This document shows positions 26,101-41,100 of a stretch of DNA of 64,000 nt, in pieces (within the stretch, counting starts at the first letter, position 1; each line of letters starts with the position of its first letter). Location: NCBI GenBank assembly GCA_900708905.1, contig CAADRB010000057.1, positions 248,001 to 312,000 of the forward strand, read 5' to 3'. A program made the translations under genes and the position numbers. The notes under the pieces are model-generated. The model was given only the letters and a program-made list of their open reading frames with translations. It searched no databases and was not told the origin of the DNA. This DNA comes from Hymenolepis diminuta. Lineage: Eukaryota; Platyhelminthes; Cestoda; Cyclophyllidea; Hymenolepididae.

Positions 26101-29100
26101 TTCTACCCATTGAGCCAGGAGTTTCGGTGGAGTGTGTTAAACGAGGCCCTCCTCCAATATTTTGGTCAAATGAGATTATGCAACCTCCATATCTCATGGC
26201 AATGTCTTGTTCTGATGGTGGTGTTCGTTTCTGGACTATCGAGTCGGCTACCAGTAATGGTGAAACTTCGTCAGGTGCTTATTATTAATCAGTCTCCTTT
26301 CAAAAGTTTGGTGATTTGGGCTTCTTCCTTTTGAATTTGAGATAATGGATTATTTTATTATCAAATACATCATAAATAGTTTACTATTATTACGAAAAAA
26401 TGTACAATTTTTAATTGTGAGAAGCAACTAGCATCTAATAGCAGAGATCGGAAAATGGTAAAATGAGGGGATCAAAAAGATAGAGAGAGCAACTTTAATC
26501 TTTCATAGAGTATTACATCATTTGATTCTTGAACTCGGGTTGTACAGTGTTTGCTAAATGGGCAGTTCACTTTTAAAAATTCGAATTTCACGGATCGTCT
26601 CCTGGATTGCAGCAAATGCTTGTCTGTGATGCTCAGTACTTATTGACCGGTACTGTTTAATCAAAAAGGGTGGGTCTTGCCGCCTCAATTCAATTCTGCT
26701 TCGAATGATTGAAAAGGTAAATGATCTTACATGATGTTCCATAGTTTTAACATTAGCAGAGACTAGATAAGTAAAAATTTTAAGTTAACAGAGCCATTTA
26801 GTCATTTCTTACTTGCTGTTAATTGACTTCAATTTCTTCGGCCTTAACTTCCTCTAAGCTCTGACGTCTCTTTCTATTTGAGATTTGTTCTCTTAAGACC
26901 ATGCTTCTTTAGGACGTTGAGATTAGATTAGGTTGTTACAATGTTGTGAATTATTATTCAAAATTCGGGTCGTCAGCTATCCTGCCTTGTTGTAGAGAGG
27001 AAAATGTCGTGTTGAAGCCGAGAATAAGGTCAGAATACCAAAAGAATCTTACGTTATTTCAATTTTCGATTCGTCAGATTGTCCATTTTTCATTCAATAG
27101 GTGCGCTTGCCTACAATATATTCTTGTTATCCAAAGTGAAGATTTTAGGAATTGATTCCTAGTTTTCTGAGTGATTTTCGGATCTTATTAGCCAGACTAG
27201 CATATTAATTTGAGTGGTTGGTCAAGTCATCTCGATTCATTTATAATATTCAAGGGCGAGTCGTTATTTTGTCTTTCAGGTTCATGCAGTGGCGTTCATT
27301 GGGTTGAGTGGCAACATCCCTACACCGAATTGACCAGCACTCGAATTCACGTTCCCCTCGATCTCTTGAAAAAGCGCCTTCTCGACGCTGAGCTAGATGA
27401 TGTGACGAGGAGTCAGTTGTCACTCTCACCTCTGCATCGCAGCGCCTCCTCCTCCACCACCACCACCACCACCATCGCCCGTGAATTCCAATCAGCAGAA
27501 GTGATCACATTTGCCTGTTCTACCAATTGGAGAGTCGCCATTGCTTGCATCGCCGATCCCATGGCCCCTCTAATTATCACCATTTATGAGTGTGAATCTA
27601 CTGGTACGTTCGGTAGTGCTGAATCTTTTAATGGCCTGGTAGAGATTGACTTCAGATTGATCATATTCTAATATTGATTTCACCTTAAAATTTTATGAAT
27701 AGGCAAGTTCATTCAATTCAGTATCCCAAAGTATTTTTTTGCTGCACTCCTTGCCTTGAAGTTATGCTTCTTAAGTCGAATTTAATGAAAACTGATTATA
27801 ATTACTTAAAAGACTTCTTATTAACTTAAGTTATGGTTTCATAGGATTGCGACCCATTTCGTCTGGCACACTTTCTCGTAACTCACCTCTTATTTTATTC
27901 TCAAATAGGTTGGGCATTGTTCTTGATCGGCTGTTATTGCTTTTTTCTCAACAGGTGGTTCGGAATGGTTGCTGGAAGACACCATCATCCCTTCTATGGC
28001 TCTACGTCCACACAATATGTCCGGTGTTGAGGTAATTGAATTCCCCTTTTTACTGTTTCTTTATTTTGATATTACATTATTTCAGTCACTTTTATGATAA
28101 TTCTTTGTCTGACGACAGTAAACAAACTTAAAGTCTTGAAGATTTGGAGAGGAGGGTATATCTTCAATTAAAGGTCATTATTCAGTGGTCGTACCAGTGA
28201 GCAAACTTCACTTTGGTACCACTGCATCCTTCTATTTACTATTATAATTTTCCAATTGAGATGCACATTAGTCGAAATATGGAGTATATTATATCAAATT
28301 CGATTGTTGCTGGTTTTCAATCTGCTGTCTCAGTATGAACCACTTATTTTACATGATTTCATTTTCAGACTAGCTAACATTTAATCTCTCTATCATTTGG
28401 AATTATTGCCATAATTTCATTGGTCCAACTAACCAATTTAATCACTTCATTGGTTAAAATCCATATGGGCGTATCCTATAGAAAAATTTCCGTTGGCTTA
28501 CATTATTCATTCAGGTTTAATTTTAACTCCCCTTTTTGTATATCCTCTAGTTGCATTCAATTCAATTAGATTGGGTGAAGACGGAAGATGGTGGAAGCAC
28601 GCTTCTCTCCTTCGTTTGTGGACAGACTCTCTACGTCAGCGCCGCTCGATGCATGGATGTCATCAGAAGAACTCGCGACATCCGAACTGGAAAATCCGGC
28701 GCTCTTCTCAACACACTGGGAGAGGTTCGTGCGTAATTTACATTGTGCTTTTTAACTCTGCTTGATCTAGTAGCTAGGACTTTATTTTACACAATTAAGG
28801 TCTCTGTTCAGTTAAGTAAGGTAGTCGTAATTGTCAGAAAAGTCGAACTGAGTGCAGCCATTAATATGACATCTGCTAGGGGTGAGTAGGGTAAACGGAG
28901 TTTGGAATTTTTTAATTCTAAGATCGTCTATGATTTGAAATATTAAAACTTGGGTGACTTTTAAAATTTATGTTGATTTTCTTTTGGTAAATGGTCATGA
29001 GATAGTATCAGGTTGTAAAAGGAGTTCCGCTCTTTTTTAAATTCGAATTAAAGTGGGAATTTTGTCGAAAATACATTTATTTAGTGTTCAACACAGTTAT

Positions 29101-32100
29101 CATTTTTATTTATTACGTCTTTCCATCTTGCCATAAGCTTTCTGATTCCTTCTTCATAGAATTTAGCCAGTTTGGACTCAAAAAAGGAAACTACCTTCTT
29201 CATTTCGACCTCTTCCCTTGAGGTAAGCCTTTATCCCATTAAGTGATTCTGTGAGCTCCTGAAAAAATGAAATTCGATTGGTGCAAAAAAAGATCGGGGG
29301 AATATGGTGGATGATGCATGATTTCCCACTCACATTCTTCAACGAGATTTTTGGTTGCTCCTGAAATGTGGGGTCTGGCATATTGTCATGGTGCAGAATC
29401 ACTCCTTTCCGATTGATCAAAGATGGCCGTTTTTCCCGCCGCTAATTGCTTTTAAACGAGTTAGCTGTTGATAGTCAACTTCAGATGTTATTATTTGATT
29501 GTCACTCATTAGTTCATAATAAATGATTCCCACTCACCACCGTGCACACAAAAGAATTTGTTTCGGGTGCAGTCCACTTCTCGGTTTGGAAGTGGAATTG
29601 GCTTTGAACCACCGTCTTGACTTAGCCACTGTCTTTTGGGCTTAACATTGTTGTAAAGGATCCACCACTTCTCGTCGCTGTCAGTTATGAATCAGTCTAA
29701 AAAAGGTGCCTGAAGTTCAGCTCACAAGAATGCAGTGAAACACAACAGATCACACGCTGTTGCTTGTTGATTTCTGACAAACTGTGCGAGGGAGCCCATT
29801 TCTCAGCCTTTGAGACTTTCCCAGCCAAGTCTCTTCATTCCCTATATATGGTCATATGGCGGCTTACGTGAAAGGTTTTGCTCAGTTCTCTAATAGTGCA
29901 GGTTGATCTTCATCAATGGCAACTTGCAGTTGCGCAGAATTGAATTTATTTGAGCATCCTGCTCTCGGTTCGTCTCTCGTATCTCAGACTGAAGTCATCC
30001 TTTTTGAAACGTATTCAGTTGCGCAAGTACATATGAAAATAATATCATTTGCATTTTTCAAGTGTGAAGATTTTCCTTTAGTTGTATTTTTGTTAACACA
30101 TTGGTTGTAATGTATTTGATTAATCGGCAGAAGAAAGCGTATTTCTAGAAATTATTCCAATTTCAACGATCGGATAATGGTCCCATCTTCATAGATGCAA
30201 AGTTTTTGGTTTATGTTGAGGTGTGTTTAACTTATCCCTTCGGACCCAATCTGTTGCGTGATCTCATTCCCACATGTATGTTCTCCTTCAGATTAACTTT
30301 GCGATATGTGTCTAGTCGAACCGATCTATGAGCTATTTCGTATTTCATAATTAAATAGAAGTCTTCCGCATGACTTTCTGATTCTTTCAAATAGTACAGT
30401 TCCACTATTTCTACGGCGCCTAAAGTACGTAATAAGTTAATGTAAATTAAATCGATTCACTCAGCTCGGCTCAACTTTTCCTCTAACATAAAATAGGGAA
30501 TTTATTTTTTTTCTCTTTGTAAATTAGGATTGTCTAAATGTTGATTACATGTTAGATATATATGCTTCCTCTTCCATCAAATTGAATGTATTTTTAATAG
30601 GACAGCAAATTCGTATTTACAAATCATATGCCAATTTGTTCGTATTCGTTTTGTTAATTATATTTTCATAATAGGCAGGCTTTTTATAACTTATGATATA
30701 TTTGATAGTCAACTGTTCCGTCTAGTCTCAGTAAGTTTCTCTTGAGGACTTTCTTCTAAAGCAAAAATTTCCCTTATTCCTTCTACTAATTCACAATTTT
30801 CAGTGGTATTCATGTGAAATTAGGCAATAAATAGCGTAAACACACCAAAAGTTCTTAATTTCATAAAGTGCAGTAGTGGATTTACATCATGTTACTTCCT
30901 AAAACATATTGGATCTATAATTGTAGTAATCTGACCTCATCTCATTTGTTGTTTCGCTGCAAAAGTAAAATCTGCCATGCCCTCAACTAGAATGAGACCA
31001 TTTTCTTTTTTTGTTACCATCAGAAAACCCCCTACTGAGCAGATTAGTGGCAATTAGCTTCGAGTTATTATTTCGATAGCAAACATCTCAAATTGGGTGA
31101 AACCAAGATTAAATTTTACATTGAGAATAGAAGAGTACGTCGGATCCGTATGCAAAAGATGAATGTGGCAAGTGAGATACAGAATACGTAAACAAAGTTT
31201 AACCTCCTAACTCTAGATACGTAAGATCAATAAAACCTGCATAATTGCCAAAGTTGGGAAAGGAAATTATATAAATTTGCTAAACCATTTTTCTTAAACT
31301 TAGGTTGGTTTGCGATGGTGTCAACTTCGACGTGTGGAGCTGCGAGTCGACGACTCAAAATTCCCTGTGACTCCTCTCGTTTGGCTCCCAAGCGGTCTCC
31401 TCATGTTTCACCACAATTCTCACATCTACCTCTTTAGTCAGTGGCCATCTTGCAAAGACGATAGCAACAATTCTCTGACTCCAACCGGACTGTTAGATGA
31501 AGATCCTGTTGGTGATGGTCTTGTCAGCATTGAGGCTTCGCGTTTGAGCAAGTCTTATTGCAACCTTGGTCTCATTAAACGCTTCTCGAAGCAAGTGATT
31601 GAAACAAGATCCTGTCTGAAGAAGTATCAGGAGGAAGGGAATCCATTTAAGAAGTCCTTCTATGACAGCCTTGGACTTTTTGAGGCTGCTCGGGTAAATT
31701 GAACTAATTAAGTAACTGTTTATATGCGTTGGGATATCAATACATCCTTAGGAGCTAATTTAAAATGTTTACTCTACAATGCCTAATATAAAGACGGAGA
31801 TTAAATGCAGCAATTGCTGTTTATGAGTTTTACGATTTTGGACGTCGTAACTAATGATCTATAATGACTAGAATTTTTTCTATCGCGTAAGCAGAATGAA
31901 AAAACAAGTTGTATAATATTCAGCTTGAATAACTTTTGTATTTTTTGCCAGTATATGGTTTTAAGCATTTTTTTAAATCCAATTTTATTTTGGATTTTTT
32001 TTTTATTTTATTTGGTTATTTTTTCACTTTCTGTATTTCAATGAGGAAGAATATTAATATTGTACACTTGAATTTTATTTTGATCGGTCTAATATTCGAA

Positions 32101-35100
32101 AGGTTGGATACTAAAAGCCGGAAATTTTTAATATATTAATCAGTTTAATATTAGTTTTTGAAAGACTATTTTTATGAAATTAGAATGTCTTAATTTTGAA
32201 TCTCAATTTTTATCAACTTATGGATTCTGAGTTTTCTCTCACGCAAACGCGCGTGAGCTACGCACTTTTGAGCCCAATTAGCCCAGGTAATGGACTTCTG
32301 GCTTTGAGTATAACAGATATGCTAACCGATATGCGTTTCTCTCTCCCCTCTTTTCCTCCATGATCTGTAAATAGTCTGTACTTGAATAAATCAGTTCATA
32401 ATCTACTGTTATATTAATAGTAACCATAGTATAACATAAGGAATTGAATTAAATAAAATTGAGTATATTTAGTGAAAATCACACATAGTATATGAGCACC
32501 AGGATTAAAATCAAATTACATATAGACTTGGTTTCTTGTTTAGTGGCTACTAGATATCAGGCTAAAATGAGCTTGATAGTTTATCTAATATCGAAATATA
32601 TTTGTAAACACATCAAATCTTCCGATTTCGTAACGTAATAAATTAACCCCTATCTTTTGATTTTTGGATTTTTGGTACGTTCTCTAGTTGAATTGGTTGA
32701 TGTTAGCATATTCCCAGAACATTTGCTATAGATAACTCCTTTGTCATCATGAAGCTATCGAATCTAGCAGTTTGTGTGATTATTATTTTCCTTGCGTAAT
32801 GCCCTGATGCTAATCGTGATACTTTTTGGTCTATATTTGCTCGATACCCGAAATATAGTAGTATGTTCCACTATACAATTAGATTTTTGTTTCTGTTGTA
32901 GCTGTCGAATCCAGTTCTCCCCCAATTTCATCCCCAACAGTTATTAGAATGGATGAACTTGGGACGATTCCGTTTGGTTCAGGCCACATTAGCTCATCTC
33001 GTTCGAAGTCTCTTTTCTCAGGGAAATCATCATCGGGAAGACCTATTACAATTCCTTATTAAAGAAGAAGAAAGGAAAGAAATAGAGAAGGAGGAGAAAG
33101 AGAAGAAGCGACAAAGGAAGGAAGAAGGAGAAGAACATAAACAAGAAAATGTAGCGTTGGCCGTGGAAGAAGAAAATGAGGGAATAGACGATGAAACGAA
33201 AAAAGACTCATGTACCACATCGAATACACCTCTTCCTGATATGGAAATTTCCCCTCTTCCACTCTATGTATTGACTGCATTGGATTCGTTGAAGATTGAC
33301 AAACCCAAAGCTCCCAAAAATGGTAGGCTTGTTTTCTTTCGGTATTTGTGATTGCATCTCTCATAGAGGTATTTACTCTTTTTTCCTTTGTTTTTTCTTA
33401 CTGCAGAGATTGAAGAACTTCTGGTACAAGATGTGAGTTCATTTGATTTTTTGGTATGCCTATTATTTGGTTTTTATTAAGTAACGTAGGCATTTCTTCA
33501 AAGTACTGGTCATTAAAGCAGCTTATTTTTAGAACTTGAATTTAATAATTATTTTCTTGAATGGTCCCTAAGTGCCTGGTTGTCTATTTTCTTCTCTGTG
33601 TTGTAATGTTTAAAGTCTAGTTTCTATCATCATGGCCTGAGTGTCCACTGTATATTTCTAGGTTACACTTGAATCAGACCCAAACAGAGAGAAGGCAGAA
33701 ATGTATTCACCCGAAGATATTTGTTGACTAAATATTCGTAACTGTGTTGTGATTGCCTGGGAAAGATTAAAACAGACATTAATACTAATTGACTTTAATG
33801 TCTGAAGTCACCGGCCAGACAACGAACTTACCGTTAAATGGCGCTTGACCGCACCCGAGTAGTTTGTCATGGTGATGACGTGGAAATGACACGCTGATAA
33901 CTTTGAATTCATAGTACACCTTCGCTAACTTATTAGATTAATTTATCATACTCGTGGAGTTATCCTCAGTACTGTAAAATGTCTTTTAAAGTTATATTTT
34001 GAATAAAAAGTTAACTGAAGTGCTGAACTCCATTTGAAAACACTCTGAACTCTTCATTTACTCCAATAAGGACCTATTTTATAATAATACTTATTTATTT
34101 TTAAGTTAATTTACTGCATACCTTGCACAACAGAATAAGCGTGTAATAATTGTGGGTTTCGATTGCAAATAATTCGAAAATTGAAACAGTTCATTTCAAA
34201 TGTCCACCGGCCCTAAGTATATAGTTTGATCAATTATTCAAAGTCTCTGTGTTGCGGCACGTGAACAGGGCTTTCTGCCGCTTCTATGATGTCCCAGTAT
34301 TAAGCTACTAATCAGGATGGGCTAAAATTCCCATCCCAGAAGCCGATAAATTGGCGGCTCCTTTGTATACTCCAAAGCCAGAAGGTTAGAAATTATTGAG
34401 TACGTCTATTCAATTTAAGTACAAGTGGGACTGTGTTTTGGGGGTCTGTTTTAGATAACCTTAACAGGCTCATAAACGAAAGCGGAGTGTCTAGGACGTA
34501 CTCTGTCCTTGGCTTAAGACGTGGTACTAAAGTTTTTTCAATTACCAATACCACCGCAAATAGAATGGGTGACACTTTATCTTAATCAGTCTCGTTGTAA
34601 ACACTTTTTTCATTTCAGTTTGCAGTTTTCCCGGAGGAAACCGATCCAGAATTTTTGTTGAAGAAGTGGGAATCATCTCTGGAGGAATTAGGTTATCTTT
34701 CGAATGGAGTTCCCACCAATCCCCACTGGGACCCCAAAGATAAAAGTACTCTCTCCAGTCTATTAAAATTTGGCGAAACAGAGGGGAAATTGCTAACTTT
34801 TTTGTAAGCACAACTATTTCTTTTACCCATTACGGTAAATCTTAACTCCAGTTTGCTAACGAAATTAGTTTTTGCAGATTGGGTCGATATCGTCTTCCTG
34901 GACTATCTGAGTTAGATCAGATTTACCTTCGAGGAATCGTTGAGCTAATGTCAAGTACTGAAAAAGACGTGACGGATCGTTTATCCGGATTAGATGTTAA
35001 TACTCAAGACTTCGGCAAATCTAGTAAGTTTATGGCTCTATAAATAAACGAATGGATATTAGATAAATTAAATTCCGGGGTGTTTTGGGTAATCATTCTT

Positions 35101-38100
35101 CATTTCTCTCTCAGGTCTTCTGGGCGTCGACGATTGTGGACTAAGATTTGTGATGATTGTAAAACTTTATGACTACCTCTGCAAGAACCTACCTCCGATA
35201 GAACGCACAAAAATGCTTGTATGTATGATACTTTCTTTCAAAATTTTACGCTGAAATCATTTCACTATGGTTTTCATGCATTTTTCGGAAATATCGTAGT
35301 TTGACTTTATTACCAGTTCTGTTCGACTCATGAGTGAAGTTACCACTACCACTAAGTTATCTACTTATTTACTCGTCAACCTCGTATAAAAGTAATTATA
35401 ATTTTCAGGCAAATTTGCTGTCTTCTCTGATTAAGTTGTTAATATAAATTGTGCTAAATGCAGCTTTTGAGTCACGCTCCAAATATTTATTTGTTTATTG
35501 GTTACCCACAGCTTATCTATATAATATTTTTACTCGTGCCATTTTCGTCAATCAAGGATCGGCATTTCAAGTCTCATTTTTATTGCCCAATTCTCGTCAG
35601 TGCCAAGTTTGCTTTACTCTTCAAAGACTCACTCCATTCGCACTGCTTCAACCCACCTCAAAATAGCTGTTTATTCACGATCTCCAACCGGCTTAATAAT
35701 TTGGTGAAAAACTGTTTGATGTTCATTTCTTGTTCGGATTCTGTATTGTAATTTTTAACTAGATTTTTATCAGAAAATGTAACGAATAAATTTAAGGTGG
35801 CTCTTATCATCTTTGAGTGCAATCTCCAATGTCCGACTTGGTTCTGTAGGCCCGTCCACATCCGCATTTATTAAAACAAACACGAAATTGATGATGGGAA
35901 TGATTGGAGATGAGGGGCTCCGAAATTTCTCTAAATTTCAAAAAGTCTTCAGGTGTGTGCCAGGATAAACATGCTAATCGTCTAGGTGACACCTTAAACC
36001 GATTGGTAAAGGCAGACAGTATCTTGAGTACTGTCTGTGCCTATCATTAAATTCGATTAGTCAGCTGCTGATTATGCGTACCATGTACCGACAAATTAGC
36101 TAGGCCAATCATTGTAGCTTTCTACTATATTGTAGAACGCGTGATCTAAATAGACCTTTATTAAGGCCCGTCTTATAAGTAATGCAAATAAATATGGATG
36201 GGCATAATGTGTGAATGATGAAAATATGGGCAAGAAGCAAAGATTACAAATGGTCAGAAAAGGCGGCTATTTGCCTCATGTCCGCCTATTCTCTATAAGC
36301 GACGGCGGCCGATAACTATAACTCCTTACCCAGCTTGTGGTCACACTGAGCTCCCAGTTCGGTTTCCCCATTGATCCGATCTACGTGCAGCTGGTGTTTT
36401 GGTTTGGTCCAGCAAGGTCACGAGTCTACTTCTAACATGTTTGAGGCTTATAATACATTAAAACCAAAATAGTCAAATGATAGAAGATTGAATTACCAAA
36501 CAGTAATTCATTTTATATAAAGAACAATAGGAAATAGAGAGAAGATTACATAATTAAACATGGAAGTTTTGCAAGAGGCAAACAATTTTTTCGTCTGTGG
36601 ACTTAAATATTGAGTAATATTTAAAGTAATATTAAATATTACTTTAAATTAGTCCGAAACATAACAGCATTTTGACCAGAAAATGCATATGCACTTGTGT
36701 GTTTATGTTTCCCAGATAATTTCTTAGATTTTGCTCATGACCATTCATTTTCAATCATGAAAACTGAAGTCGTTATCAATTACAATCGGCGTGTAAAATG
36801 AGCTACTAATATCTCCCCCGATTAACTTAATCATTCTTCGTTGCTTCTCATCAAAATTAGTTACAAATTTTATTCACTCATTACTATAACTAAAATTACC
36901 TCTTCTTCAGGAGGATGGTTTGACAAGCAGGAGCTTCGCTTGGGCCTGCCACTCAAAGTCTGAAGAGATGCTGTTCAGCTTTCTTCCCTCTCAAAGGCCT
37001 GAAAAAGGGGAATCAAATCTCACTTGGGAGGAATTTCGTCGGTACGGTTGTACGTGGTGGATTCACAATGATGATCTTCTATTACTCTGTGCTGAAAAGG
37101 TCTGGTAATTTGCTATAACTACTTAAGTCTCCTATTTAAGTAGTTGAACTGATCTTACTGTTCTTTCAGATGGCTTGCGCAACATACGCGGCCAATAACG
37201 ATCCCATGAGTGCGGCGATTTTTTATCTCGCGATGAATAAGCCTACTGTGTTGGCTAGCCTCTACAGAACCCAGGGCATTCGTGTTCGGGAGAATTTCTT
37301 CCGATCTGATTTCACGCCTGGCTCTCCCGCTTGTAAGCAGGCAAAAATGAACGCTTTCCGCCTTCTTAGTCAACACAAGTATCCAGAAGCTGCAGCACTT
37401 TTCCTTATTGGTGATTGGCTTGAAGACGCCATTAGAGTATGTCTTCATACTCTTAAGGATCTCCAATTAGCTGTCTTCATTTGCAGGTAATTGCTTTATC
37501 CCATCAACTCATCTAATTTTTAAGCAGTATTTCCCTCAACCTTTTTCATCCGTAGGTTATACTCTCTGAGTCATGTGACAAGAGAAGGTGAGGAATCGGC
37601 TTATCAAAAGATTTTGAGGAGCCATGTCATCTGCCATGAGGATCCCTATCTTCGAAGTATTGGTTATTGGATCCTGGTTGGTTGAAATTAATTTTCCTTT
37701 ATTCAACATCAGACTGTTGGTGTAATAACTTTTTTACTTTTTCTCTAGTCCGAACCGCTAAATGCACTGACTACACTGACGATGGATCCGACAGAAAAGC
37801 CTGAAGACAAGTCAACTCTTCTTAAATCTTCTCCCTCAATGACAAAGTGTCCTCAATACTTCGAGGTTGAAATTTGTCCCTCAGTGTTTCGTCTCTATAC
37901 CTACCTTCGACTTCATCCCCTAGTAATTGAAACTCTCCGGTCGGAGATTGAAAAGGATAAAGACAGCAAGCTTCACAATAAGCTAGCTCTGCTCGATCGA
38001 CGTCTGTACTTCCGAACTGCCTATCATTATAGCACAATCGGATGCCCTGCCCTTACTCTTGAAGTTCTTCGTGAATTACCTCAATTGAAGATATCTACTC

Positions 38101-41100
38101 CCGCTTTGAATAATCATAGGCAAGTAATCTTCTAGGTCATTTACTTCTATATAATTGGTTCACTTATCAAGCGAATGTTTAAAATTCAGTGTGGCATGTG
38201 GTCGGCTGTATCGCCTACTTATTCTCCGTTTTATGCTCAGTGAACTGAACATATTCTGATGTTTATTTTTTCTGATTAGGAAACCAACTTCACTCTAATA
38301 GTCGATCTCAGAATATCCACATATTCATTTTGAGCTTAGTATCGACTTCCTTCTACCTTTGCTCCATTTATCGCATCCGTGATCGAAAGGTCGTATTAAA
38401 AAATTAGTTCAGTCAAGATCTCTAAATATTAAGTAGGAATTGTTAGTTGCTACAGGCGTTCTGGGTTGCAGTATATCCAATCGAGCTTATTTCCCATATA
38501 AGTGGATGATAGTATCGCCGTTTAGCATTCACTTGACTGCATCACATCATAATGTTCAGAAATTGAAGTTCCCACTCCCTACTTATCTTAGAGATAGTTC
38601 ATGTCTCCGATCTTCAGAACTTGCTGACCACCTCTTATAAGATGTTTTGACATATTAGAACTCACAAGAGTTTGCTCAACTTAGAAAAAATAATACGTTC
38701 TCTGCACAAAGGCTGATTTGCTTCATTGTTTTCTTCAGGATGGATGGGGTCGATAGTGCGAAAGCGCCAGCAGCGTCAGCACCAACAGAGAAGGAAGTGA
38801 CTTTCTCCTTCTTCGATACTTCTCCTTTGGATGCAAGGAAGTACTTAGACAGGAACGAATTCAAATTGTCCTTCAGCGATGATGAAAATGATGACAATAA
38901 GGAAGAGCTGACGCTCAATGGAAATGGAGGTGAACATGGAAAAATCAACCCTCTGCTCAATGATTATATAGGTGTTTACCTCTTTCCTATCTTTATATTC
39001 TATTTGAATGTCAAATTAGGGAATTAAGAAATTATTTCTGAGAACTATTGTCATATGCGCAACATTTTTTTCCTCCAAAAGTTACTTGATCCAATGTCCT
39101 CATCATCTCTTCTCATATGATATATATGATATTTAAGTCTTGTTATTGGATTGAATCTATGAGTTCTTGTATTTTAAAAGAATCGATGTGTCGCTTTAGA
39201 CTGTTTCCTATTCTAGGCTTTAATTTTTGTGGATAGAATTTTTAGAAAAATATTTACTTGAGTTCTCAACTTAACATGAGGTGATCTAGAACAATATTGA
39301 AGGATGGATGGTTTCTGCAGTCTCCAGAACCGCCTTTATTTATTCAGCTTAATTTAAGGAGGTCGACTTATTCCTCGATTAGTATGTTGGATTCCTACTG
39401 AATTTTTTCACGGAACGAGGATGAGATTAGGATAGGTGTTACGGAATATGATCAAAGCTTTCTACTAACTAGGATGTCCGGTATATCAAGCTGCCGACTG
39501 TAAAGCCTGGGATCTCATCTCATTGCCGCTTAACTATCGTCCCCAATGTACGCTATCAGAAAAGTTATTCAATGCATCTGATTGGCAAATAAATGAATAG
39601 AGGTCTAATTTGTTTGCCACACAATTTTAATTGGTGACTGACCTATTTAATAACTGTCAGCTATACCTGCCTTTCCTTTTATATATATTACAAATGGATT
39701 TGGGTGTTTGGATTAATTAAATCTTTTTTATCTTCTTGTAGCATTTCCTTTTTCTTTAACTCACTAGGTATAAGCAGATAGAAACACTTCTTTCTCAAAT
39801 TTTATGGCTAATGGGCATGATGTATAGAAATTGACTTAGCTGATACGATTACAAGTTTTATTTATGCATTATCTATTTTTCTATGTTCTGATCATGTAGG
39901 TACCTTCATTCATCGATGTACTCGAAATATGATGAAATGCAAACGAACTAGATTATTTTTTAGCCTGCCGACTTTAAAGTCTTCTATGTTGAAATTCGAC
40001 AGCTGGATTTTCCATTGAGACCTGCTGAGCGTGCTCTTCACTTTTTATAACTATTAGCGGGTAGACCTAAACTTTATTTCCTCATGGTAATAAAGGGAAT
40101 GTATGGTCTTTTCATTATTGAAGCATCTTATAATGGGACATTCTGTAGTCAATTAAATTTGTTGCATATGAATAAAACAACCAAAATTACTTCATTTAAT
40201 ACAGTTTCTAATATTTTTATTTCATCAGAATTAGAAAATGTGGTCACAACAGGAGGAAATACAATCCAGAGTCAAATTAAGTACTGGGCCTGTCTCCGCA
40301 TTTTCACGGAGGAATTATGCTCCACTTTTCTCACAGCTTCGGTAATTGCGCTATTAATTTGATTTTATTCATTTCCATTTAGTCTGAGGGCAGTATTCTG
40401 AAACGTTTCCTCTACACCTGGCTCAATAATGAGATTTCTCAGCTGGAAAAATTGGCTTTACTGTCTGATGAAACTCCAACTCCTGAAGGTATGATTGAAA
40501 TAATTAATGTCGGTTACCTTCCTTTAGGATCAGATATTGACCAACCTCGGCCCTCTTGTTCCCTCCTCTTTGATTCTGATAACATCGACAAATCTCTGTT
40601 GATTCCAATCAATTTTGAGGGACCTCGACACTCAGAAGGATTTTCAATCATCTCAAATGGAGAGGAGAAATCATCTGAAGAGGGTGAAAATAATCTCTCA
40701 CTTCGTCTAGCGGTAATAAAGTATTCCCGTTTCCCTCCAAAGGTCTTTATTAGTAAACTATAGTTAAGCTGAACAAAAAGTTTTATTAAAAATAAGATTG
40801 GGGCGGGGATGCGTAGATTAAAAATATGACATGAAATTTTGAGGTTGAAGTCAAGAATGTCTATGTTGTTGGCTTTGCCTGTATTTATCTAGCGATATCA
40901 TTCATGTCCACATATATCAGTGTTCAGATTAGTGGTCTCTAGTCATCACGTATTTTTGTCGAGGCAGGACGTCTTAAAATTCGAAATTCGTACATTTATC
41001 GTTCGAGCTGAATTAGTACTCTGTTCTTCACAGATTTTTATTATTTGCTGATGTCAATTTTTCTCCACATCTTTTCTCTCTAGGCAAACCTAGAATTCGT

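Noticed and set aside
33030..33364. Long minus-strand open frames rich in Ser/Phe/Leu
   Set aside because: They mirror the Lys/Glu-rich coding tract of DmX-like exon 17 on the opposite strand.
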